A stretch of DNA of 56,686 nt, taken from NCBI GenBank assembly GCA_002423105.1, contig DIUT01000003.1, forward strand, positions 1 to 56,686, read 5' to 3'. The DNA comes from Geobacter sp. UBA6151 (lineage in GTDB: Bacteria > Desulfobacterota > Desulfuromonadia > Geobacterales > Pseudopelobacteraceae). Below are positions 1 to 7,719 of this stretch, in pieces (position 1 is the first letter of the stretch; every line of letters starts with the position of its first letter). Below the pieces are notes generated by a model. That model was not told where the DNA came from, did not search any database, and saw only the letters and a program-made list of their open reading frames with translations. The position numbers and the translations under genes were made by a program.

Positions 1-286
1 GACAGTGATTCCGACTCGGATAGTGACTCTGACTCGGATAGTGACTCTGACTCCGACAGTGATTCCGACTCCGACAGCGACTCTGACTCGGATAGCGACT
101 CAGACTCGGATAGTGATTCAGACTCCGATAGTGATTCAGACTCCGATAGTGATTCAGACTCCGACAGCGACTCTGACTCCGACAGCGACTCTGACTCGGA
201 CAGTGACTCCGACTCGGACTCCGATAGTGACTCGGACTGCGACAGTGATTCAGATTCCGACAGTGATTCAGACTCCGACAACGATT
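1..286 (+). repeat. Asp-Ser codon microsatellite (SD repeat tract)
   Basis: Tandem GAY-AGY/TCN codon pairs (six-base period) encode about 48 Asp-Ser dipeptides, with few interruptions (one Cys codon near 238, one Asn codon near 280). Codon choice is mixed within the period (AGT, TCC, TCG, TCA, TCT), so the amino-acid pattern is kept although the DNA repeat is degenerate. The tract begins before the window. Confidence 0.95.
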
Positions 287-819
287 CCAATGGCAACAAC
301 GGTCACGGCAACGGCGACCAGGATGCCCCTGGCAATTCCGGCGATCACAATAATGCCGAGAACAGCGAGAACTCAGGACAAGGTAACAGCGGCAACGGTA
401 ATCAAGACCAAGGTAGCGGTCATGGTAATTCAGGAAATGGTGGCAATAACGGTCATGGCAACGGCGACCAGAATGCCCCTGGCAATTCCGGTGATCACAA
501 CAATGCCGAGAACAGTGAAAACTCCGGAGAAGGAAACAGTGGTAATTTCCACGCTGATGCCGGAAACGATTTCTTTAACTTCGGTGATGCCTTGCCAGAT
601 GCTTCTGCTGATGGTGGTGGTAGTTGGACTGATATGATTGAGGTTGATTTGAACGACGGTTCAGCCACGCAAAGCGGCAGTTGGACAACCGAAATTGATG
701 GTAATAATGATAACAATACTCTTGATAGTGATTCTACCAATTCAGGGGAGGGTTCAGACGGCGGTGGATGGGATGTCGCTCAAATGCCTGTTGATGTTGA
801 TGACAAAATTGGCTGGTAA
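1..819 (+). CDS. C-terminal part of a Ser-Asp repeat, type I secreted adhesin-like protein (5' end outside window)
   Basis: Reading frame 1 is open from the first base to a stop at 817-819 (272 residues seen). The first ~95 residues are nearly pure Asp-Ser dipeptides. A Gly/Asn/His-rich linker follows, with two near-identical copies of a block beginning GNNGHGNGDQ. The end carries FNFGDALPD, GGGSWTDMIEVDL, GSWTTEIDG and a terminal KIGW. The GGGSWTD.IE...GSWT..ID...I.W pattern resembles the extreme C-terminus of giant RTX/VCBS-type adhesins exported by type I secretion. By inference this is the exported end of a large, highly acidic, calcium-binding surface or biofilm protein, with the SD tract as an extended stalk. 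A strong terminator follows. The N-terminus and any secretion genes are not in view. The SD tract makes the other frames of this stretch spuriously open; they are shadows. Confidence 0.8.
   Translation, partial: DSDSDSDSDSDSDSDSDSDSDSDSDSDSDSDSDSDSDSDSDSDSDSDSDSDSDSDSDSDSDSDSDSDSDSDSDSDSDSDCDSDSDSDSDSDSDNDSNGNNGHGNGDQDAPGNSGDHNNAENSENSGQGNSGNGNQDQGSGHGNSGNGGNNGHGNGDQNAPGNSGDHNNAENSENSGEGNSGNFHADAGNDFFNFGDALPDASADGGGSWTDMIEVDLNDGSATQSGSWTTEIDGNNDNNTLDSDSTNSGEGSDGGGWDVAQMPVDVDDKIGW
292..546 (+). repeat. Two 105-bp direct repeats in the Gly/Asn/His linker of the SD protein
   Basis: Copy 1 (about 292-396) and copy 2 (about 442-546) are offset by 150 bp and encode almost the same ~35 residues, starting GNNGHGNGDQ and containing APGNSGDHNNAENSENSG. 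Most differences are synonymous third positions, which suggests a duplication kept under protein-level selection. Confidence 0.85.
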
Positions 820-837
820 TCTGTAAGTTTTTTCAAT

Positions 838-878
838 AAAAAGACGGCATTCCATTTCAGATGGATGCCGTCTTTTTA
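838..878 (+). terminator. Rho-independent terminator after the SD-repeat gene
   Basis: AAGACGGCA pairs with TGCCGTCTT, extended by an inner TCCAT/ATGGA stem around a TTCAG loop. The hairpin is preceded by an A-run and followed by TTTTTATT, so it could work in both directions. It lies 19 bp after the stop codon. Confidence 0.9.
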
Positions 879-970
879 TTAAAGCCACGTGATGGACTGA
901 TTGCTGCCGCTATAAAGCAATTATTGGGGTTGCAAGTCAGGGAATGCACTACCGGAAAAAAGGGAGCACT

Positions 971-3409
971 ATGGGAGTCATCAAAAGAACTCTATATCGT
1001 GGGAGTATTCTGGGCAAACCGCGCCATCGTAACTTATTCCTCGATATGGAGGAAAACATCCATATTCATTATCGCGACCTTCGAATTGAAATGAGTCGAG
1101 GTGAGTTTGAAGATTTCGCTGCCATATTTCTAAAGCAGTCTAAAGAGCTGCAAACCATCATCCATGAAAAAAAATACCAGGATGGCACGTTGCCGAATGC
1201 CAATCAGGATGATGTGCGGGTGTGGACCGAGTCGCGCCTCAAACATGAGGTCAAATATCACCCGCAGCGTTTCTCCCTGGAGGAATGTGGCGACGGCTAT
1301 CACTTCCACTATCGCAACTATAAACTCCTGATCGACCCCGACGAGTTCAAGCAGATTGCACACCTGTTCAAGAGCCTGGATGTGGATAGCGCGTATGCAT
1401 CCACCTACGACGAAGTCCTTGAATTGCTGGAGGATAATGATGTCGACTTTTCGCTGGATGCGGGCAATGTGCCCGGAGAACTGCTGGCAATTGCCGTGGC
1501 TCAGCATCACATCCCTAAAATAAGGGACATTTTTAATTATATTGGCTTTGCTCAAGAAATAGCAGGCGAGGAACGCCGCTACACCGGTACACGGCTTACT
1601 GTTGTGGCCAGAGTGGACACATCACGCACCGCTCTTGATTACAAGCGTTTTCGGGGTTTAAGCCATACCGGAAGACTGGTTGATTTTTTGTCGCGGAACG
1701 GCGCCACTATTGATCCCAACGAATTGAATCTCATTAAATGCCAGGTTATCGATCTCTACTCTGCGATCAAATCTGCAAAAAAAATGAATGTCGAGACAGA
1801 CCAACAGTTGTGGCTTTATTCACCGACCAACAAACAGGTCATTTTTCCCTATAGCCAAACCGTGCGGGGCGGCAAGATTGAAGCAGAGGCGCTGTACAAG
1901 GCCTGGAGCGGATTGCTGGCTCGCCTTCAACTGGGTTTTGTCAAGCCGGACAAAGAAGTATTCCCGGCTGATGAACAGGCTGCTTTACAACTCAAAGTAC
2001 CGGCATTCCTGAACAGAGATGTTGCTGCTTTTGCTGCTGTGGACAAGATTTACATAATGGGTTCGGCAGTGCGTGGCGATATGGGGTGGTATCGTGCACC
2101 GTTTGTGCATGGCAAGCTTGCCAAGCTCGGCTCGGATGTGGACATTCTGGTCGAGATCAATCCGGCAAGAGAGGGTGATATTCCCGCCCACTGGCATTTG
2201 ATCAACCCGGAATCGTCCAATCATTGCGCTGTGTATCATGTCGCTCAGATACCCCTTTCTGGTGGCGGGGCTGAATGGACAAAACAATATCCGAACATGG
2301 AATTTAGCCACCATATTATTGACGCCTACGTTTATCTCCCTTCCCGCGGGTATCATCAGGAAAAGGATGATTTCCTGAAAAAATTTGGGGCCAAGCTTTT
2401 CTATGATCGCACCCGTGATGGCATTGTCAGTCGTGGCGGCGAAGAAGCAAGGATTGTAGCGCGTCTGACCGAGCTTCATTTGTTTCCCCATGTTATGGTG
2501 GAAAAAATGAAGGTCTCCACAGAAAATGCCATTTATAAGGTGTTTACGGGTGAGCGGGACTATATTCTGAAGCTGTTCAAGGTTTCCGGCAACTACAATA
2601 GTTCCCGTATTGCCGAGCATGTTGCTTACGAAGAATGTCTGATTAACCAGCTCAAAGAGCGTACTATCCAGACTGCCGGCGTCATCTCTGCACAGCAAGT
2701 TGTGGACTCCACCATCGAAAAATTTCCAGCGCTATTGTTTGAGAGAATTCCAGGGACGGTACAACAGCGCCCGGAGTACTCTCTGACGAGCATCTGCACT
2801 GCGCTGGCAAAGATTCATCGTGTGCAGATGGAACGTCCACTGGAACTATCGGAAGCTTTTACCTTCGACGATATCTGTTTAATCTGGCTGCCTTTATTTC
2901 AAACCTATCTTAAAGACTCAAGACTTCCTCAAGAAATTGCCGCGGCGTTTGCCGGAATATCCCCAATAGCCGATCGCTTCAGTCCGGGCGAATACAGAGC
3001 GGCTATGTATGCTCGCAGCCATTCAGTTCACAACCATGGCGATGTCACCCCCAAAAACGTGATTGTTGATGAACAGGGGGAAAGTTATTTCTTCGATTTC
3101 AATAATGCGTTTTGGGGCCCGCGCATGGCCGATATGATTGATGGAGCTTTCGAATTCTCTCTTGCAGAAAAATATATCCACCTGGCTGACTTTAGCCGGT
3201 TTGACGCCTTTATTGCTCACTATACAGAGAGCTATCCCCTTTCCGCCAAAGAACGTAAAGACCTGCCCAAGTGGATTGAATTAATCGGGGTAATCAAGTT
3301 TATCAAGGAAGTTCGAGTGCTGTTAGAACGCCCGACTGAGGAGTTACGTAAAAAGCGGGCTCTCGCCATAGCAGGTTTTGTTCTTTCCCGTACAAACAAG
3401 TTGAAATGA
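971..3409 (+). CDS. Nucleotidyltransferase / APH-type kinase fusion protein
   Basis: About 812 residues. The start at 971 is preferred over an upstream in-frame ATG because an AGGGAG ribosome site precedes it. Three parts are visible. Residues ~1-125 hold two tandem copies of a ~30-residue module (HIHYRDLRIEM...EFEDFAAIF, then HFHYRNYKLLI...EFKQIAHLF). Residues ~360-400 hold a minimal nucleotidyltransferase core: GSAVRG followed by GSDVDILVEI, giving the GS and DxD metal-binding pattern. Residues ~515-800 are an aminoglycoside-phosphotransferase-like kinase with YILKLF (nucleotide Lys), HNHGDVTPKNVIVD (catalytic loop) and FFDFNNAFWGPRMAD (metal Asp). By inference it phosphorylates and nucleotidylates a small molecule or carrier. 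The substrate is unknown. It is the first gene of the rightward operon and overlaps the next gene by 4 bp. Confidence 0.8.
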   Translation: MGVIKRTLYRGSILGKPRHRNLFLDMEENIHIHYRDLRIEMSRGEFEDFAAIFLKQSKELQTIIHEKKYQDGTLPNANQDDVRVWTESRLKHEVKYHPQRFSLEECGDGYHFHYRNYKLLIDPDEFKQIAHLFKSLDVDSAYASTYDEVLELLEDNDVDFSLDAGNVPGELLAIAVAQHHIPKIRDIFNYIGFAQEIAGEERRYTGTRLTVVARVDTSRTALDYKRFRGLSHTGRLVDFLSRNGATIDPNELNLIKCQVIDLYSAIKSAKKMNVETDQQLWLYSPTNKQVIFPYSQTVRGGKIEAEALYKAWSGLLARLQLGFVKPDKEVFPADEQAALQLKVPAFLNRDVAAFAAVDKIYIMGSAVRGDMGWYRAPFVHGKLAKLGSDVDILVEINPAREGDIPAHWHLINPESSNHCAVYHVAQIPLSGGGAEWTKQYPNMEFSHHIIDAYVYLPSRGYHQEKDDFLKKFGAKLFYDRTRDGIVSRGGEEARIVARLTELHLFPHVMVEKMKVSTENAIYKVFTGERDYILKLFKVSGNYNSSRIAEHVAYEECLINQLKERTIQTAGVISAQQVVDSTIEKFPALLFERIPGTVQQRPEYSLTSICTALAKIHRVQMERPLELSEAFTFDDICLIWLPLFQTYLKDSRLPQEIAAAFAGISPIADRFSPGEYRAAMYARSHSVHNHGDVTPKNVIVDEQGESYFFDFNNAFWGPRMADMIDGAFEFSLAEKYIHLADFSRFDAFIAHYTESYPLSAKERKDLPKWIELIGVIKFIKEVRVLLERPTEELRKKRALAIAGFVLSRTNKLK

Positions 3410-4242
3410 ACTGGAGAACCATTGCTCTTGTTTTGTCGTTGGTATTCTGCGGAGCCTCATGGTCATTCGCAGAAACTATCGGCATTCGTTTTGTTGTGAA
3501 CCATGATCTTGGCATTACCGAGGCACAGCGAATAAATACCCGGAACCAATTGTCGGCTTATGTGGATGAACTCAATGGCTACTATCGCAACAGCGAAGTA
3601 ACCTTAAAAGCCGAAATTGTTCAGATAGAATTTGCCAAGATTGAGGCGGTGGATGACATCAGGATCATTGAAGACATGAGACACGAACGTAATGGCTTTG
3701 AACTGATGCTTAAGAAAGCCTATGACTCTGGAGCCGATTATACCATTGCCATTACCAACAAACTTATGATGCGTGGAAAACCCGGCTGCGGACGCGCATT
3801 CGCGGTGAACCAGACGGTGGAGGAGATATCTGATCCGCGCAGAGCCTTTGCAGTCGTAAACTTTGTCTGCGGCGCACATACCATAGCCCATGAGCTGGGA
3901 CATCTGATGGGGCTTAACCACGGTACACTGGTGAGTTCCTGTTATCCCGGAAAGGGACATACCTCGGCCATCGCCCCCTACGCCAACGGCTATGCCGAAG
4001 GGAATTGCGACGGGAAACCCCAGCCAGGGGAATTCGGCGACATAATGGTTGGTGGATATATGCGTGATGTCATCGGAAACAGCAAAGGTAACCTTCCCAT
4101 CTTTTCCAACCCGAAAATTCGTGATGATCGTTGCGGAAAAAACAAAATGTGCGGCGACCCGGCTATCGGTGATGCGGCGCGTGCCCTGAATGAGAATGCA
4201 CACTATTTTGCCTCCCACAAGAAACAGCCTCCTGCTTTTTAA
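3406..4242 (+). CDS. Secreted metzincin-type zinc metalloprotease
   Basis: 278 residues with an N-terminal signal peptide (hydrophobic core ALVLSLVFCGASW, cleavage after SFA). The zinc motif HELGHLMGLNHG (residues ~162-173) matches HExxHxxGxxH of metzincins (M10/M12/M72-like), and GDIMVGGYM further on is a plausible Met-turn. Several Cys residues (GCGRAF, FVCG, SCYPG, NCDG, DRCGKNKMCGD) suggest disulfides in an exported protein. The ATG overlaps the stop of the upstream kinase fusion (ATGA), which indicates translational coupling. A periplasmic or extracellular processing protease is likely; its target is not known. It is one of two exported proteases in this cluster. Confidence 0.82.
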   Translation: MNWRTIALVLSLVFCGASWSFAETIGIRFVVNHDLGITEAQRINTRNQLSAYVDELNGYYRNSEVTLKAEIVQIEFAKIEAVDDIRIIEDMRHERNGFELMLKKAYDSGADYTIAITNKLMMRGKPGCGRAFAVNQTVEEISDPRRAFAVVNFVCGAHTIAHELGHLMGLNHGTLVSSCYPGKGHTSAIAPYANGYAEGNCDGKPQPGEFGDIMVGGYMRDVIGNSKGNLPIFSNPKIRDDRCGKNKMCGDPAIGDAARALNENAHYFASHKKQPPAF

Positions 4243-4243
4243 T

Positions 4244-6082
4244 ATGCCAATTCGGTTGATTATGAACGAAGATGAACTAACATATAGTTCCCCTGAGAAA
4301 TCCCTGCCTGATTTTACGTCTGGTCCTGCTGATATTACCTTTCTGCGCCTATTGAACAAGTCGATGCGGGAGTTGGCTTGTGACGCTGCTGAAATAGACC
4401 TCTGTTTTGCGGAGGCTAACTTCCCGCAACGTTTTCAGCGTCTTATCTTAGTGCTGTATGCGCCTGCTCATAAACGCATTCTGGTCAGCAGTTCTAAAAC
4501 AACAGGGCAGATAAAGTTTTCTGCGGTTTTAAAGAAACTACTTGCCCATCCCCGTTGTGGGGAATTGGCATTGCAGCCTTTTCGCCTGCAAATGGATTTT
4601 GTGTTGGAACCACCGTTGCCCATGGACTATTACGCGGTGGGAACGGAGCGTACCGGCGATCTGCATTTTGAGATTGGTGTGGACGGTTTGATGTTTAAAG
4701 GTCTGGATGGCAAACAGCACATTTTTCCACCCGGCGATGGTTATGTCCGTTCCATCATGACAATGGGACAGTTGCGCGACTATCTTAACAGAGTCCATGG
4801 TGAGGATTATTTGCGGAATGCCGAGTTCAATCGTTTCCATTCGGACAGCTTTATTTCCGGCCAGGAGTCCTGGCTGCGTCTGTATCGGGGGCATCCGGTT
4901 GTGGGGGCCTTGACGAAGCAGAAGATCGAGCATGCCGTCGAGCTGGCTATCGGCCATATCCAGCGCACCCAGGAAGAAAACGGCAAGTTTCTTTACTACT
5001 ACGATGCCGCCCTGGACACACGCCGGGATCACGAACATCCCAAAAGGGATCCCGCCCAAAATCCTTATTACAATATTCTGCGCCATTGCGGAGGCGCACT
5101 CACCTGTATTCACTATGAAAAACAGTTTTGCACCGGGAAGTCGCTGGGCACTGTGTGTCGCGCCATTGATTACCTCATCGCTCAAGCCAGAGTGCAGCAC
5201 TATGGCGAGCGAGAAGGTGCTTACATCTACAGTGAAAAGAAATCAAAACTGGGGGGGACCGGACTGGCGCTTTATCTGCTGGCGGAATACCAGATAATGA
5301 CCGGTGATGATCGTTATCAGCTATGGACTGACCGTTTTGCCTGGCATCTGTTCAACCAGATCACTGACAACGGCGAGTTTATTTACTACAACATCTATCT
5401 CGACAAACCGGTGTCGGAGGCTGAAAATCAGAACTACTTCTCATTCTATTATCCAGGTGAGGCGGTTTGCGGGTTGGCAAAATACCTGCATCTGGTTGAT
5501 GCTGAAAGCCGTGGGATTTTTGTGGATAAACTACGTAAAGCTTTAGAGTTTCTGCTTGTGGTTCGTCCCTTAACCCGCGCAGATTATTACAGCGTGTTAC
5601 CTTCAGATGGCTGGCTGATGATGGGAATCATGGAATTGTGGGATTTTGAGGAGATGCGCGATCCTGGGTATTCTGATTTTGTTTTCTCAGATGCAGAGAA
5701 AATGATCAATCAGATGTACAAGGTAACGGATGCGCCATATCCCGATTACGCTGGAGGTTTTTACTACCGATATGGGGACTATCCATATTCGGATGGTGCG
5801 CGCTGCGAAGGATTGCTCGGAGCTTACGAACTTGCCGTAAAAATGGATGATAAAGAAAAGAGGCGTGAAATCTGGCAGGCATTGCGACTTGCAGGATGGT
5901 CGGTAATGCATCTGGTCAACACCGAGGATTCCATCTACTTTGCAAAAAAACCCGCCGTTGCACTGGGGGGTATTCGCTTCAAGCAGACGCGGCAATGGTT
6001 TCGTATCGATACCATTCAGCATGTTGCCTCGTTTTATGCAAAACTGCTCCCCTATTGGGATGAAGCCGAGGAACAACAGTAA
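4244..6082 (+). CDS. Predicted alpha/alpha-toroid enzyme with an unrecognised N-terminal domain
   Basis: About 612 residues from the ATG at 4244, directly after the upstream stop. Another ATG at 4262 is possible; neither has a clear ribosome site. Residues ~1-200 are an unrecognised alpha/beta-looking domain. From ~235 to the end, helical hairpins recur with Gly-rich inner-helix starts: RHCGGALTCIHYE, KLGGTGLALYLLAEY, YYPGEAVCGLAKYLHL, PSDGWLMMGIMELWD and YSDGARCEGLLGAYELA. Five such repeats suggest an (alpha/alpha)6-type barrel, as in six-hairpin glycosidases, AGE-type epimerases and LanC cyclases. The zinc-ligand arrangement of LanC (separate Cys, then Cys-His) is not evident, so I do not call it LanC. 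No signal peptide is seen, so it is probably cytoplasmic. Its stop overlaps the next start (TAATG). Confidence 0.6.
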   Translation: MPIRLIMNEDELTYSSPEKSLPDFTSGPADITFLRLLNKSMRELACDAAEIDLCFAEANFPQRFQRLILVLYAPAHKRILVSSSKTTGQIKFSAVLKKLLAHPRCGELALQPFRLQMDFVLEPPLPMDYYAVGTERTGDLHFEIGVDGLMFKGLDGKQHIFPPGDGYVRSIMTMGQLRDYLNRVHGEDYLRNAEFNRFHSDSFISGQESWLRLYRGHPVVGALTKQKIEHAVELAIGHIQRTQEENGKFLYYYDAALDTRRDHEHPKRDPAQNPYYNILRHCGGALTCIHYEKQFCTGKSLGTVCRAIDYLIAQARVQHYGEREGAYIYSEKKSKLGGTGLALYLLAEYQIMTGDDRYQLWTDRFAWHLFNQITDNGEFIYYNIYLDKPVSEAENQNYFSFYYPGEAVCGLAKYLHLVDAESRGIFVDKLRKALEFLLVVRPLTRADYYSVLPSDGWLMMGIMELWDFEEMRDPGYSDFVFSDAEKMINQMYKVTDAPYPDYAGGFYYRYGDYPYSDGARCEGLLGAYELAVKMDDKEKRREIWQALRLAGWSVMHLVNTEDSIYFAKKPAVALGGIRFKQTRQWFRIDTIQHVASFYAKLLPYWDEAEEQQ

Positions 6083-7719
6083 TGGTGAAGATAAATAATG
6101 ATCGCTATTTAGATTTATATAAAACTAAATTATCCAATAACAGAGACGATTTTAAAAAGCTGGATTGGGTTAGCGAACAACAAATGTTATGCCGTTTTGT
6201 CATGGCTGAAAGAGTGATTGATTTTTCTAAAGTGAATAGCTGGATTGACTTAGGTTGCGGCACGGGTGATTTTTTTCAGTATATTTTGAGCAAACATCCG
6301 GTGGCAAGAGTCATTGGGCTTGATGCCACAGATCAATTTGTCAGCATTTCCAAAGAAAAAAACAAAGATTACAAAGTTGATTATGTCGTTGATAACATTA
6401 TGACCTATAAGTCTGCTGAATTATATGATCTGGTAAGCTTGTCAGGGATTTTACAACTGCTGGATTTTGACAAAATTGACGACGTTTTTACAATATTAGC
6501 GTCACTGGTAAAACCAGGTGGGCAAATCTGGATAGATACACTTAATTATGATTATGAAAATATGCGTAGAAAAAACAGTTTATGGCGTTTTAAGCAAGAT
6601 GAATTGATCGATCTGTTGAAAAAACATGATTTTAGTAATGTAGTCAGTAATGCGTTTAATGAAGCTGTGGAAATTACTGATTCAGAAGATAGTTTTCTTC
6701 GTTATCTGTATGGCGTAAAAAACGATACTGATTTAAGGGTAAGCCAAGTGGCTATCCAACATTCTGTTACCAACCCAAAACCAACCATTAGTGAAACAGC
6801 ACCCGGAATAAAGATTCCCAATAAACTTCAGGATCTGAATTTAGTCAGACTTGCAGATCAATCTCGTTTTCTGGAAGCAGCAGAAGCGGGTAAGCAAACG
6901 TCATGGTTGTATTTTTTTCCATTTTTATACTGTTTTTCCAAAGGACGCACCCAAACTTTGTTATGGGAACAAATCGATAATTCAATCTGCTTGTATTTAT
7001 TGCGTCAAATCGAAGGTGGTATGAAGTTATGGCTCTATTTACCGCCGTTTCCATTCAGTTTAACCGCACTTAAGCGTGCTGAAGATCGGTTGCAACAGTT
7101 TAATAGTGATAATAGTTGTAACTTATTATGGCTGGAAGAAGCACAACGCAGTGATTTTGAAAAATTGGATTATCGCATCAGGTTTGTGGAGGATGAATAT
7201 ATTTACGCTACCCAATTGGTGGTAGCGTCTGCTGGAAAACAATTCGATCGACTGCGAAAAAAATCTAATCGTATCAGCAGGCTGCCAAATATTGAAATTC
7301 GTAACTATCAACCGGAAGATAAAGAAAAATGCCTCAATTTACTTGAGAGCTGGCGTAATACCTTGGAAAATGAAAAGGGGATCAAAATAGGCGGTTATCG
7401 CTATGCCAGAAATATTCTTAAATATGCAGGGGACTTTGATGGAGTGGTATTAAAAAGTCAGGTTGTTGTTATTGATGGTCATATTCGAGCCTTTACCTTT
7501 GGAGGAAAAATAACATCTACTCATGGCAGTATTTTTATCTCTATTTCTGACCATGCTGTTGAAGGCTTGGGTTATCTACAACGCAGGGAATTTATAAAAG
7601 CCAATCATCTTCCCTTTTTCAATGACTCATCAGATGCCGGACGAGAGGGACTTAGCTACGTAAAAAACGCCTTCCGGCCGGTGGTAAAAAATAGACTCTA
7701 TCGAGCAAAGCTGCGTTGA
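6082..7719 (+). CDS. SAM methyltransferase fused to a DUF2156 aminoacyltransferase-like domain
   Basis: 545 residues. Residues ~1-220 are a class I SAM-dependent methyltransferase: DLGCGTGDFFQYIL is motif I, GLDATDQ an acidic strand 2 and LVKPGGQIWIDTL the motif III region. Residues ~250-545 resemble DUF2156, the GNAT-fold domain of phosphatidylglycerol lysyltransferases: YIYATQLVVASAGKQF.RLRKKSNRI, then IDGHIRAFTFGG and a terminal NDSSDAGREGLSYVKNAFRP. DUF2156 enzymes commonly move an aminoacyl group from tRNA. By inference it methylates and aminoacylates an intermediate of the cluster. This gene is much richer in A+T than its neighbours and the flanking core genes, which suggests acquisition. 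It ends one base before the stop of the convergent operon. Confidence 0.72.
   Translation: MVKINNDRYLDLYKTKLSNNRDDFKKLDWVSEQQMLCRFVMAERVIDFSKVNSWIDLGCGTGDFFQYILSKHPVARVIGLDATDQFVSISKEKNKDYKVDYVVDNIMTYKSAELYDLVSLSGILQLLDFDKIDDVFTILASLVKPGGQIWIDTLNYDYENMRRKNSLWRFKQDELIDLLKKHDFSNVVSNAFNEAVEITDSEDSFLRYLYGVKNDTDLRVSQVAIQHSVTNPKPTISETAPGIKIPNKLQDLNLVRLADQSRFLEAAEAGKQTSWLYFFPFLYCFSKGRTQTLLWEQIDNSICLYLLRQIEGGMKLWLYLPPFPFSLTALKRAEDRLQQFNSDNSCNLLWLEEAQRSDFEKLDYRIRFVEDEYIYATQLVVASAGKQFDRLRKKSNRISRLPNIEIRNYQPEDKEKCLNLLESWRNTLENEKGIKIGGYRYARNILKYAGDFDGVVLKSQVVVIDGHIRAFTFGGKITSTHGSIFISISDHAVEGLGYLQRREFIKANHLPFFNDSSDAGREGLSYVKNAFRPVVKNRLYRAKLR

Noticed and set aside
1..290. CRISPR-like or non-coding tandem repeat array
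   Set aside because: The repeat has a six-base codon-pair period with no spacers and is fully translatable as Asp-Ser.
5..637. Second long open frame (Thr/Ile-rich) across the SD repeats
   Set aside because: It is the +1-shifted reading of the Asp-Ser codons; its composition follows the repeat and it lacks a ribosome site. Frame 1 gives the SD protein with a recognisable adhesin C-terminus.
4244..6082. LanC lanthionine cyclase
   Set aside because: The toroid-like repeats fit the fold, but the separate Cys and Cys-His zinc ligands of LanC are not evident. Kept as an unassigned toroid.
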